64,000 bases of DNA from the NCBI GenBank assembly GCA_965199245.1, contig CBDAQP010000001.1:682001-746000 (forward strand), read 5' to 3'. This DNA comes from Carbonatibacter sp965199245 (GTDB taxonomy: Bacteria; Pseudomonadota; Alphaproteobacteria; Kiloniellales; Kiloniellaceae). Below the pieces are notes generated by a model that saw only the letters and a program-made list of their open reading frames with translations, ran no database searches and had not been told where the DNA came from. Made by a program: the position numbers and the translations under genes. Every line of letters starts with the position of its first letter. Within the stretch, counting starts at the first letter, position 1. Positions 52,441 to 62,700 of this stretch are shown piece after piece.

Positions 52441-53253
52441 ATGAACGGGAAACTTTCAATCCTGACACACAGCCAGCGGGTTTGGGCGATTGGTGCGATT
52501 CATGGGACTGTGGACAAGCTGACGGCACTTCATCAGGCTCTTGATTCGCGTCTGCGCCCGGGGGATCGTCTGGTTTATCTGGGAAACATGATGGGGCGGG
52601 GAAATTTTGTCCTCCGCACCCTTCATGAATTGGTGGACTATCGCCGTTATTTCCTCGCCCGCTTTCAAGGCAAACCGGAAGACGTGGCCTATCTGCGCGG
52701 AGCGCAGGAAGAAATGTGGCAAAAACTCATGCAGCTCCAATTCGCTCCCGACCCGGGATCTATTTTGGACTGGATGCTGTCCCAGGGTGTGGGCGAAAGC
52801 CTGCGGGCCTATGACCTCTGCGCCCAAGAAGGGCGAGAGATCGCGGAAAAAGGAGCGATTGAGCTAACAAAGTGGACGAACAGCCTGCGCCGGGCGATGA
52901 AACAAAACCCCGGTCACTACGAACTGTTCGGCACACTCAAACGCGCCGCAATGACAGGCAACAGCCTCGAGTCACCGGGGCGGATTTTGTTTGTCAACTG
53001 CGGGCTGGATGCCAGCAAACCACTGGATAGTCAAAAAGACAGCTTTTGGTGGGACAACAAGGCCTTTAACCGCATTCAATCATCATATGGCTCCTTCACC
53101 CGGATTGTGCGGGGGTTTGATCCCGATGGCTTGGGATTTGAGCAAACAACCCATATCTTGACTCTGGACGGCGGGTGCGGATTTGACGGAGGAACGCTCT
53201 TTGCGGCTTGCCTGAGTCCGGAGGGCAAGGTTCTTGACCTGCTTGAACGTTAA
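52441..53253 (+). CDS. Metallophosphatase-like protein with altered active site
   Basis: The 270-residue protein looks like the diadenosine-tetraphosphatase/PPP phosphatase fold: VWAIGAIHGTVDKLTALHQA and RLVYLGNMMGRGNFVLRTL stand where such enzymes have GDIHG and GDYIDRG. Both metal-ligating aspartates are therefore replaced (D to A, and the second motif reads GNMMGRG). Later parts are long and helical, with FVNCGLDASKPLD and HILTLDGGCGFDG near the end. It may be a binding protein or have altered metal chemistry. It is probably co-transcribed with carD. It overlaps the convergent protease gene by 4 bp. Confidence 0.7.
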   Translation: MNGKLSILTHSQRVWAIGAIHGTVDKLTALHQALDSRLRPGDRLVYLGNMMGRGNFVLRTLHELVDYRRYFLARFQGKPEDVAYLRGAQEEMWQKLMQLQFAPDPGSILDWMLSQGVGESLRAYDLCAQEGREIAEKGAIELTKWTNSLRRAMKQNPGHYELFGTLKRAAMTGNSLESPGRILFVNCGLDASKPLDSQKDSFWWDNKAFNRIQSSYGSFTRIVRGFDPDGLGFEQTTHILTLDGGCGFDGGTLFAACLSPEGKVLDLLER

Positions 53254-54710
53254 TCACCAACCAGCCTGACCTGTTCTCCGGCGGTGAGAACAGCCTCTTC
53301 GTCCAACCCATTAAGGAGCAAAAAGCGGGCGCGAGCATCGGGAATGGGGGCCATTCTGTCCACAAGGCTGTCCAACCCCTCCCCCGGGCGCACCCGTGAC
53401 AACCGCAGGCGCAAGGGTTTCAGTGCGGCCCGTTCCGTCGCATTCAAGGCCCGAAAGCTATAGGTCATCCGCTTCAGGTCTTCGGAGAGTTGCCCCGTCG
53501 GTTGTTGCGGTGTGACGATCAGAAAACGGTAAAGCCTGTGATCAGGCATTGCAATCACGATCAACCGTAAAAAGCGGTCGCTCTGTGCGATTGTGGCGGT
53601 ATAGCCGGCCAAACCATTCACCGTCAAAGTCTCCACTCCGTCCAGGTCATGACCTTTGCCCCAATCATTGACCAGATAGTCACGCAACCCCTCACTGGCG
53701 ACTTGGCGTTCTGCATTGTCAAAAACAACTGTAGTCTCTGCTGTGGTGGCGGTGACACTGTGCGGATGGTTAGTCAGGCGAAAGCCGGGGGGCGCAGTGA
53801 AGGTGATCCCCAGCTGTGGATGTGAAAAACGTTGTCCTCTGATAAAGCCCTGCGCGGCAGAATCACCATAAAGCAGGCCGTCTGTTTTGTTCAAATAGAG
53901 GGCACTGGCGATGGTCGGACACGCGACGGGCGTCAGTCCGGCCTGGGCAATGGCACGCTGAATACGCTCTGCGGTGCGCGGGTGGGTGCGGGTCAGGTCG
54001 AATCCGGGGGAGGAGTCGTCTTTTCGGGTTTCAATGGCCGCATGGGCGCGCAGGCGGGCCAAAAAATGGGCCATGGCCTGCGGGTCAAAACGCGCACGGG
54101 TCAGATAACGCACCCCCAAAAGGTCGGCCTCAAATTCCTGATCCCGCGAAAAACTCCGCACGGCGAGCTGTCCGACCGTTCCGCTGGTTCGGGTGACGGC
54201 CTCTGCCACCGGACGATTACCTGTCACGGTTTGAGTCAAAAGGCCAACCCCGACGGACAAAATCTGTGCCAAGACCTGCGACCCGTGGTGCTCTGCGGCA
54301 TGGCGCGCGGTCACATGTCCGATTTCATGGGCCAACACCCCCGCCAATTCGGCCTCACTATTCGCCAAAGCCAAGAGACCGCGCGTGATATAAACATAGC
54401 CCCCTGGCAGGGCAAAGGCATTGACCACAGGCGTATCCAGCAGGGTAAAGGTAAAGTTTTGATCCGGTGTTTCAGAGGTCTGAACCAAAAAATCGCCCAA
54501 CGATTGAACATATCTATTCAAATCCGGCTTTTCATTATAATGCCCGCCAAAGGCTTCGATCATCTGCGGATGTTGTTCGCGCCCGATGGCCTGTTCTCTG
54601 TCCGGTGTCAGCCCCCCATTAAAAAACCGCCGCCCCGTGGCATCAGATGCCGAACAGCCCGTTACCGCCAACAGAGCCAACAACAAACCCGTACTTAAAA
54701 AGCAACGCAT
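53250..54710 (-). CDS. M48-family metalloprotease lipoprotein (BepA-like)
   Basis: The signal peptide ends in a lipobox, LAVTGC, giving a periplasmic lipoprotein of about 486 residues. The zinc site HEIGH (about residues 128-132) lies in LAGVLAHEIGHVTARHAAEH, with the third ligand glutamate in EFEADLLGVRYL. The C-terminal 250 residues include a long beta-rich part and a short LysM-like stretch near the end. BepA-type proteases handle outer-membrane protein quality control. ATG at 54710 begins the signal peptide. Confidence 0.87.
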   Translation of the reverse strand: MRCFLSTGLLLALLAVTGCSASDATGRRFFNGGLTPDREQAIGREQHPQMIEAFGGHYNEKPDLNRYVQSLGDFLVQTSETPDQNFTFTLLDTPVVNAFALPGGYVYITRGLLALANSEAELAGVLAHEIGHVTARHAAEHHGSQVLAQILSVGVGLLTQTVTGNRPVAEAVTRTSGTVGQLAVRSFSRDQEFEADLLGVRYLTRARFDPQAMAHFLARLRAHAAIETRKDDSSPGFDLTRTHPRTAERIQRAIAQAGLTPVACPTIASALYLNKTDGLLYGDSAAQGFIRGQRFSHPQLGITFTAPPGFRLTNHPHSVTATTAETTVVFDNAERQVASEGLRDYLVNDWGKGHDLDGVETLTVNGLAGYTATIAQSDRFLRLIVIAMPDHRLYRFLIVTPQQPTGQLSEDLKRMTYSFRALNATERAALKPLRLRLSRVRPGEGLDSLVDRMAPIPDARARFLLLNGLDEEAVLTAGEQVRLVGD

Positions 54711-54761
54711 GAGTCGAGATTCCCAGAAAAAATAGCGTGGCTCCAATTTCCTCAAAAAAAC

Positions 54762-55559
54762 TCACGGGTCAAGACCCGTCATCTGACCCGGGTCTGTAAC
54801 AATAATCGCCGGGCCGTTCCATCGCACTACCCGCCCACGTACCTCCAAAAACAACCCTGCTCCATCACTTTTGCGGCGGTGCAAATCACGGATCACCTCG
54901 GGCCATTTTTGACGCACCAAGTCATTATGATGAAGCGCAAGGGTGACATCATGACGCCAATCGGGGCCAAAGTTAAGATAAAGCCAACCACCGCGCAGAC
55001 TGGCCCGATAGAGCGTCCCCGCGACAATCTGGTCACTGTTTAAAAAGGGCCACAATTCAGACGGAGTCTGCGCCGATTTCACGCGCCCGAATGCCGTCGC
55101 CCACAAACCGCGTTGCCCCGTCCGCGCCCCCTGTTCTGCCTGTAACAAAATACGACGATCCGCTGCAGATTCGCCATTCGATGCAAAACGTGCCCAGCCG
55201 CGTTCAATCAACTCACGCTGAACCCATCGCCCCCGCGAATCATTGAACTGCACTGCGGGGACACCATCACGATCACGCACAGCAAAAGGCGACTGACGCA
55301 CAGAAAACGGCGCAACAGCAGATAAAAAATCCGCCCACCGGTCAACAAGGGGACAAAGATCCGGAAAACGCTGACAAGTCTGCGCCGTCGGCATCCAAAG
55401 CGACTGAAAACGGATCAAGTCGCCCGCGCTATCCTGTACATAAGGCGAACCGGAGTCAGGCAAAAAACCCAAATCGCCCGAAAAACGCAGATCACCCGCC
55501 AGCAGCGGCTGTGCGATCAAAACAAAGACCGCAACAATAGGCCGCAGACTACAGAACAA
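54762..55559 (-). CDS. Exported SNase-like (thermonuclease family) protein, degenerate N-part
   Basis: A hydrophobic N-terminus (RPIVAVFVLIAQPLLA) exports the protein. The central part fits the staphylococcal-nuclease fold by its ELIERGWARFASNGESAADR and AEQGARTGQRGLWA segments. The usual catalytic D-G-D-T region is not recognisable (it reads FLPDSGSPYVQDSAGD), so nuclease activity is doubtful. The C-terminal half is an extra beta domain. No ATG is available; a TTG at 55559, overlapping the previous ORF by 11 bp, is the best guess. Confidence 0.65.
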   Translation of the reverse strand: MFCSLRPIVAVFVLIAQPLLAGDLRFSGDLGFLPDSGSPYVQDSAGDLIRFQSLWMPTAQTCQRFPDLCPLVDRWADFLSAVAPFSVRQSPFAVRDRDGVPAVQFNDSRGRWVQRELIERGWARFASNGESAADRRILLQAEQGARTGQRGLWATAFGRVKSAQTPSELWPFLNSDQIVAGTLYRASLRGGWLYLNFGPDWRHDVTLALHHNDLVRQKWPEVIRDLHRRKSDGAGLFLEVRGRVVRWNGPAIIVTDPGQMTGLDP

Positions 55560-55833
55560 GGTCGAGAAAAGTCCCCCGCCGCAGAAGACAACCGGACAAA
55601 GCCGCCTGCCGCGCCAAGTCAAACAAACGGGTCAGCTGTTCGCGCACACCCGGGGCGCGTAAATCCCCGCGAAAGGGTTTAATGGTGCGATAGTCAGGTT
55701 CGGCGGCAACAGGCACAGAACTACTGACCAGGGCAGAATGGGAAGGATCAAGATTATCCGCATCGGGAGCATGAGGACGCCGCGCACCCTCGGAGGATGG
55801 TTGAAAAGAGCCGATCCTGCGGAGCGTTGTCAT
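55549..55833 (-). CDS. Small hypothetical protein between trxA and SNase-like gene
   Basis: A 94-residue frame with ATG start 21 bp after trxA and a purine-rich GGGGGA upstream. The N-terminal half is low-complexity and polar; the C-terminal half is a likely helix (PGVREQLTRLFDLARQAALS). It is supported by tight position within a same-strand run and by overlap with the next gene. The family is not recognised. Confidence 0.5.
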   Translation of the reverse strand: MTTLRRIGSFQPSSEGARRPHAPDADNLDPSHSALVSSSVPVAAEPDYRTIKPFRGDLRAPGVREQLTRLFDLARQAALSGCLLRRGTFLDLVL

Positions 55834-55854
55834 GCCCTAATCCCCCACCCAAGA

Positions 55855-56190
55855 TCACAAATCGCCCGATAATGACTGGTCAATCCAGTCTGTCAACTGC
55901 CCCCGGGTCAAGGCCCCGACCTTGGTCGCGAGGAGTTCCCCATCCTGAAACAGCAACAGCGTCGGGATTCCGCGCACGCCATATTGTTGGGGCGTGGTCG
56001 GGTTGTCATCAATATTGACCTTGGCAATGGTCAAAGTCCCTGCCCGCTCCTGCGCCAACTCATCCAGAACGGGGGCGATCATCTTGCACGGCCCGCACCA
56101 TTGCGCCCAAAAATCCACCAAAACCGGGCCAGATGCCTTTAAGACATCTTGTTCAAAAGACGCATCATTGACAGCAAGAACAGAACTCAT
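55855..56190 (-). CDS. trxA: Thioredoxin
   Basis: The 111-residue thioredoxin has active site WCGPC in VDFWAQWCGPCKMIAPVLDE and the cis-proline in YGVRGIPTLLLFQDGE. It reduces protein disulfides and serves ribonucleotide reductase and peroxiredoxins. It lies downstream of addA, a conserved alphaproteobacterial neighbour. Confidence 0.95.
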   Translation of the reverse strand: MSSVLAVNDASFEQDVLKASGPVLVDFWAQWCGPCKMIAPVLDELAQERAGTLTIAKVNIDDNPTTPQQYGVRGIPTLLLFQDGELLATKVGALTRGQLTDWIDQSLSGDL

Positions 56191-56301
56191 CCTTGTTTTT
56201 CCTTATATTTTCAAACTTTTTCTGGGCAGACCAAGCCACACGACGGGAGCCACAGTGCCTTGCCCGCACCAAAAAAGCAACCTTTGAAAATGCGACCCGT
56301 T

Positions 56302-59300
56302 TCAATCCGGCACAAAGGAGCGTAAAAGCGCATCGGGAATCGGCATCATCTGCGGCCCATCTGTCCATAACAAGCAACAGTCCACCGGACGATCCGGGTA
56401 AATATCCCCCAAAATTTTCTGATAAAGGGCAAGCTGGCGGCGATAGGGGGTGGGGGTGTCCTCTGGACTTTTCGGGGGGGTGTGGTTGGTTTTAAAATCG
56501 ACGACCACGACCCGCGCGGGTTCAACCAACAGACGATCAACCCGGGCCGAGACCACATCAAAAGGCCCGTCCTTGTGATGAACCAGTCCTGTCAAGGGAA
56601 CCTCTGCTCGACTGTTCGGGCCGAAGAGCGGTTCAAAATCAGGATGACGCAAAACCGCCAACACCTCTTGATAGAAAGCCTGCGCGGATGGGAGGGTGCA
56701 GTGATGGGCCAGAAAAGCCATTGCGGACTCCTCCCAACGCGACGGGGGAAGGTTAGGCAAATTTTGCAACAGCTTGTGAACAAGGGTTCCGCGCTGAAAA
56801 ACGCCCTCCTCCTGCCCGCGCAAAAGCGGAGAGCGCACCGTTGGGGCGTGCGCAGGGCGGGACGGGGCAAGGGGACGCGGGGGGGCGGGATCATCTGGCG
56901 GCGAACGGTTGACCCAGTTCGGCAGGGTCACTGGGGTCGCTTGATTCATCTCATCAACATCGGGACGGTCAGGGTCTGGCAAGGCAACCTGTTCCCGTTT
57001 ACGCAAGAAGCCCTCCCCGCTCCACGGCCCGGCGGGGTCTTCGGGAAAGTCAAAGACAACCGTCTGACTGTCCTGTTCAAGGGCGCGGCAACAGAGATGA
57101 TACCACGATTGTTCGCTGACTTCCTTCGTTTTTTGACAGCCACAGATCACCAATCGATCCCTGGCCCGAGTCAAGGCCACATAGAGCAAGCGGCGATATT
57201 CGCGCAAGTTTTCGGTTTTTCGTTTCTCTTTTGCGGCACGAATCGGTGCCGTCTGTAGGTTGTTCCTGGCCCAGACGGGCTGATCATCCAACCAGAATAG
57301 CGAAACATCGTGTGATACAGGGACATCTGCAGCATCGGGAATCAGGACGACCGGGGCCTCCAACCCCTTGGCCCCGTGAACGGTCATAATCCGCACCTCC
57401 TCCCCGGCCTGTTCCAGTTCGCGCTTGATTTCGACATCATCACGCGCATCAAGCCAGTGAACAAATCCCTGAAGAGACGGCGTCGCTGTGCGTTCATAGT
57501 CAAGAGCGAGGGTGAGAAATTCCTCTAAAGGATCTGCCGCCTCCGGGCCAAGACGGGCCAAAATCTTCTGCCGCCCGCCCAATGGCCCCAAGACCCGGGC
57601 ATAAAATTCAAAGGGCGGGCTTTGATCCGCACGGTTCAAAAGCGCGTTCAGAAAATCACAGGTTTCGGAAATACAGCTTTGATCAATCCCATCCTGCTGC
57701 GGTGGACTTTGCGCCCAAACACGCAACCGCGACCAGAGGCTCTGTTCTCCCCGATCATGCGCCAGATGAAATAACAGATCATCCCCCCACCCGATCAAAG
57801 GAGATTTAAGCAATTCTGCCAGACTGAGATCATCATCAGGCATCAACAAAAAACGCCCCAACGACAGCAAATCCATCACGGCAATCTGTTGTGTCAGCAC
57901 CATCCGATCCACGCCTGCGACCGGAATAGCGCGGTTTTTCAGTTCGCGAATCAAGGCGGTGATAAAATCGCCTGTACGCTTTCGCACCAGAACCAGAATA
58001 TCGCCCGGTTTTATGCGCCGCGCCTGTGAGGGCAACTGACAATCGGGGTCATCCTGCCCATCGGGGTCACAGGTCCAGTGCCAAATCCGTTGTGCCAAAA
58101 TGCGCGCCAAACGCACCGGAGCGGAAAAATCTTCGCCCTGTTCGAAAGGTAAGGCCGTTTTATCAAGTTTATCCTGCGGAACCAACGGCCAAATTTCGAC
58201 CTGTCCGGCCTGCCCCACCCGTTGCGGGCGGTGCTCAATCTTGTCTTCGGAAAACAACACTCCATCCGGATTGATGGTCAAGACATCATCAACCACCGAC
58301 AGTACCGCCGCTGTAGAACGGAAAGACACCGATAGATCAACCGGTCTCCAGCATTGCCCCGCCTGGACGACCCGCGCCTGAAAATCCTGTTGCATCCGCT
58401 CAAAAACCTGTGGATCAGCACGCTGGAAAGAGTAAATCGACTGCTTGGCATCCCCGACAACAAAAACCGTCCGCGCCCTCTCTTCGCGCCCCACGCCCGA
58501 GAAAAACTCTTCACAGAGCAGGCGGATGACTTCCCACTGTTCGGGGTTGGTGTCTTGAGCCTCGTCCACAAGGATATGATCTAATCCACCATCAAGTTTA
58601 TACATGACCCACGCCGCCGCGCCGCTTTTACTCAAAAGATCACGGGTTTTGAGGATCAGATCATCATAATCCAGCCCCGCCTGCTTTGCCGCGCGATAGT
58701 CATCCAAAATGGCCCGACCAACCATCATCAGGGCGAAGGTCGCCTCTGCCACACGTCGGCCCTTGCGCTGTTCCTCAAACTCCACCAGAGCCTGCGCCAA
58801 ATCGTTCAAATCTCCGTCCAGACGCGGGGTCTGTTCAAGAATATTCCTGGTCGCCAAAATCTTGCGTCGTGTGCCATCCTTATTCAGGAAAGCCTGACGG
58901 TAACTCTCATACAATAAAGAACGTTGCTCTGGCGACGGAGCCGCACGCCAGTCGCGCAAAATCGCTGCCCGTTCCTGATCCGTTTTTTTCCCCCCCGCCA
59001 AGGCTGGAATCGCAACACCCAATTTGTCAAGAGTCACCCCATCAAGAGAACAAAACTGGACCAACAACGTCGCGTCACACAAATCAGGGGTCAGACCGAG
59101 TGTCGCAAAGAGCTTTTTTTTCAAGTCCTCCGGCTGTGTAGGCAGGCGCGACAATCGTCCCCGTTCGCTCAAAAGTTTTTGCAATAACCCCTGAAAGGCT
59201 GTGTCTTCTGCCAGCGGTGTAATCTTGTCCAAACAATCCCGGAGCACATCGGGCGCAAACTGTGAGGCCCCGGAGAGAACCCGACCTGTGGATTGCCTCA

Positions 59301-59790
59301 ACAGGCGTTGGGACTCTGCCTCCTCCAACACGCGAAAATTTGGCGCAACCCCGGCCTCCAAAGGAAAGCGCGCCAGCACCGATTGGCAAAAGGCATGAAT
59401 GGTCTGCACCTTCATCCCCCCCGAACTATCGAGAACCCGGGCAAAGAGCGTCCGCGCAATCCCCATCTGTTCAGTATCCGGCTCATGGCCCAGCAAATCA
59501 CGGAGCGACTGGCGCAACCTATCATCTGATACCGTTGTCCAGGCCGTCAAACTATCGCTCAGGCGGTTCATCATTTCCGCCGCTGCCGCCTTGGTAAAGG
59601 TCAGGCACAGTAACCCCTGCGCCCGCGCCCCGGACAGAAGTAAACGCAACAGGCGATCCTTGAGCACCCGTGTTTTTCCCGTTCCGGCAGAAGCCCCCAC
59701 CCACACAGAGGTCGCCGGATCAGACGCCTTAAGTTGGTCAGCAGTCGCCTGCGCCGTGACCTCTTGTGCGGAAATATTTTTATCCGTCAT
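56302..59790 (-). CDS. addA: Double-strand break repair helicase AddA
   Basis: AddA is the helicase-nuclease subunit that, with AddB, resects double-strand breaks, the alphaproteobacterial alternative to RecBCD. UvrD-type motifs are seen: SVWVGASAGTGKTRVLKDRL, FVVGDAKQSIYSFQRADP, and YRRLLYVALTRARDRLVICG. A C-terminal RecB-like nuclease carries RVDRLLVEPARVVVVDFKTN. 1162 residues. ATG at 59790 follows AGAGGATAACAACA and overlaps the end of addB by 11 bp. Confidence 0.95.
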   Translation of the reverse strand: MTDKNISAQEVTAQATADQLKASDPATSVWVGASAGTGKTRVLKDRLLRLLLSGARAQGLLCLTFTKAAAAEMMNRLSDSLTAWTTVSDDRLRQSLRDLLGHEPDTEQMGIARTLFARVLDSSGGMKVQTIHAFCQSVLARFPLEAGVAPNFRVLEEAESQRLLRQSTGRVLSGASQFAPDVLRDCLDKITPLAEDTAFQGLLQKLLSERGRLSRLPTQPEDLKKKLFATLGLTPDLCDATLLVQFCSLDGVTLDKLGVAIPALAGGKKTDQERAAILRDWRAAPSPEQRSLLYESYRQAFLNKDGTRRKILATRNILEQTPRLDGDLNDLAQALVEFEEQRKGRRVAEATFALMMVGRAILDDYRAAKQAGLDYDDLILKTRDLLSKSGAAAWVMYKLDGGLDHILVDEAQDTNPEQWEVIRLLCEEFFSGVGREERARTVFVVGDAKQSIYSFQRADPQVFERMQQDFQARVVQAGQCWRPVDLSVSFRSTAAVLSVVDDVLTINPDGVLFSEDKIEHRPQRVGQAGQVEIWPLVPQDKLDKTALPFEQGEDFSAPVRLARILAQRIWHWTCDPDGQDDPDCQLPSQARRIKPGDILVLVRKRTGDFITALIRELKNRAIPVAGVDRMVLTQQIAVMDLLSLGRFLLMPDDDLSLAELLKSPLIGWGDDLLFHLAHDRGEQSLWSRLRVWAQSPPQQDGIDQSCISETCDFLNALLNRADQSPPFEFYARVLGPLGGRQKILARLGPEAADPLEEFLTLALDYERTATPSLQGFVHWLDARDDVEIKRELEQAGEEVRIMTVHGAKGLEAPVVLIPDAADVPVSHDVSLFWLDDQPVWARNNLQTAPIRAAKEKRKTENLREYRRLLYVALTRARDRLVICGCQKTKEVSEQSWYHLCCRALEQDSQTVVFDFPEDPAGPWSGEGFLRKREQVALPDPDRPDVDEMNQATPVTLPNWVNRSPPDDPAPPRPLAPSRPAHAPTVRSPLLRGQEEGVFQRGTLVHKLLQNLPNLPPSRWEESAMAFLAHHCTLPSAQAFYQEVLAVLRHPDFEPLFGPNSRAEVPLTGLVHHKDGPFDVVSARVDRLLVEPARVVVVDFKTNHTPPKSPEDTPTPYRRQLALYQKILGDIYPDRPVDCCLLWTDGPQMMPIPDALLRSFVPD

Positions 59791-62700
59791 TGTTGTTATC
59801 CTCTGATGCGGACACAGACCATTCACGCACCCGCGCCAAATGTTCATAGTCATTATATTTCAATGGCCGCACACCCGCAGGCCGGGCAAGATAGGGCCTC
59901 TGCGGGTCATCAAAGGCAACAATCATCTCCTTCACCCGCGCGAGGGTGCCTTCGACAATTTCAGCCACAGGCATTCTTTCATTTTCAATCATCCTAATCT
60001 CCCCGGCGGGTTCACCACCGGACAGCTTCCAATAGCACAGACTCGTGGCCTCCCTTGTCGGTAAAACCGCCCCCTCCCCCGTGGAAAAGCGACCTTCTTG
60101 CAAAATCGCGGCTTCGAGCGGCAGTTGCGGTGACAAACCGGACCGGACATCCGCCACCGTAGGCAACACACCCGTTTTATAGTCGAGAATTTCCACCCCG
60201 CCATCTGTTCTAAAATCAATGCGATCAGCCCGCGCCCGCAATTTAAAACCACAGATCAAAGTCAAGACTCCCTTGACCTCAACCTCTGATGCGGACAGGT
60301 CACGTCGGCGTTCCTGTTCCACCACCCAATGCGCGATGCGTTCAAAACGCGGCCACCAAAAGGCCCACAGATGGGGATAGGCACGAAGAGGATCAAAAGC
60401 CTCAAAAGCCTCCTGCCCAAGTTTCAGCAGTCGCGCCAGCGGATCCGGCCCCGCCATCGCTCCCTCTGCAATAAACTGTTCGAGGGCCTTGTGAATAAAT
60501 TGCCCCTTTTGCGCGACAGTAGGGTCTTCATCAAGGGGGCGCAGTTTTTTCAGTTTGAGAATCTTTCCCGCATAGAGTGCGTAAGGATCCCGCGTCCAGG
60601 TTTCAATCCACGTCACCGACAAATCGCGCGGACGCGCCGCCACGGGCGGGCGCGGTTCGGGGCGCGCAACCGGACGGGGGGAACCCTGTGGCCGGTCAAG
60701 CTGATCTGCCCTGCCACACCACTTCGATGTATCATCGCGGAACTTTCGGTCACAACCCGCCAACAACGACTCAAGGCGCAAAAGCCAGCGCGAGGGGCGC
60801 GTCGGTGTCCCCGCCACCTTGCGCGACCGGGTCATGTAAAGTTCCGGCGCACAGAATCCTTGCAGGAAATCCTGTGCAGACAGCCCGATTGACTCTTCGG
60901 GTGCGCGCAGGCCAAAATCCTGTCGCATCGGGCGGCTCATCCACGGGCCAATATCTGGCTCGCCGGGCCAGGTGCCTTCGTTCAAGCCACCCATAATGAC
61001 GACATCGGCCCGTTGCATCCGGGCCTCTATCGTGCCCAAAATCATCAAGCGGGGGTGCGTCCCATAGGGCGGACGCACCACGCGCCCCACCATCAAGGCC
61101 GCAAAGACATCCGGATAACCTTTTGGATCAAGCACAGGGGCTGTATCCGCACAGTCCAACAGCTCTGACACAAAATCGGCCAGACTCGCCCCACTATCCC
61201 CCGCCCAGAGCCGCTCTGCTCCCTCCTGATCGGTTGTCCCCGCCAGCTGTTCCGCAAAACGAATATGCGAGGGCAGGACATCTGCCAACTTCGTCGTTCT
61301 CAATGTCTCAGGCCCCAAGGCCTCGCCCAAAGCCGCCGCAAAGGGGGCAACAAAGTCGGAAAAGGTCGCAAGCAAGGCGCAACAATCCTTGTTACCGCGC
61401 ACTGCCTCCAGCAGGCCCTCCAGTCCTCTGGGGGGGCGCGGCCCGCGCCGGGCGCGGCGTTCCAATACACGCACAACCTGCCGCAATCGCCCCGGAGTCA
61501 GACCACAGGCAGCGAGAGGATGCTTGAGCAAAGCCAGCAACGGCACCGGAGCAAACCCGGCTGCCACCGCCTCGGCACAAAGGCGCAAGAAAACCGCCGG
61601 CCTTGATTCCGACAGTGGCGCACCCGCAGAACTATCAATCTCCACCCCCCACCGGCCCAAATCCGCCCGCACCCGCCTTGCCAGCTTTTGATCCGGTGTA
61701 ATCAGGATGGCGGTTTTTCCGGGTTTTTCCAGCACAGAGCGTAACAACAGGGCAATGACCAATGATTCCTGTGGCGAGTCCTGACAATCAATCCGCACGA
61801 CACCACGCAGAGCCGTGTCAAAAAAATCAGCCTGCGCCGACTTTTCCGCAATAAATGCGATCCAGTCATACATCGCCTGCGCGGGGCGCAAGGCCATATG
61901 AATCAGCGCAGAACGCGCGGACAACCCCCGATCCTGCCCGTCCTCCGGTGTGGTGCCCCAGAAGCCGACCTCCTCACGCCCCAGCCCCAAACGCCTCAAC
62001 ACCCGCGCCAGACCATACTGCGGGTGAACCGGATCATTGCCAATGTCTTTCCAGACCTCCGGCGATGCCTCACAATCCAAACCGGGCAAAACGACCTGCC
62101 CCTGTGGCGCAGCGGCAACGACAGACATCAATGCGGCAACCGCCGGAATTGATCCGGTTGACCCGGCAATAATCACCGGATAGGGCGGCGGTGTCTCTTG
62201 CCAGCGTCTGGCCTGTGTTTCCAAAACCTTGCGCCGTCGTTCCTTTGGCCCTATGGCCCCGGTCTCGCGTTGAATGGCGGGCCAGTGCTCTGTCAAAATA
62301 CCCAAAAACTCTAACGTCACTTGCCAGTGTTCAGCATAGTCTTCAGGAACAAGATCTGCCAAACGCGACAAGCACAAGCCCTCTGTTTCCACCTGATCGA
62401 GCAACCGCCCCAATTCCCTCGCCAGATGCAGGGCCTGATTGTCGGGGAGCTGTTCCCCCCGCACCTGCGCCCGGTGTTGCACCAGCCGGGCGAGCAACAG
62501 TTGACGCCGCAGAGGCGACAGGGGCGGCGGCAAGGCCCCCTCGCAATCCTCCACATCAAAAAAACCCGAACCCTCCTCATCATCATCCAGATCACCCAAG
62601 GGAATCAGAGCGGGCAAGATCAGCGATTGCCCCTCAGACACCCGCAAAAATGCCTGTTGCAAGGCACGACAAGCCCGCCGCGTCGGCAACAAAATCCTCA

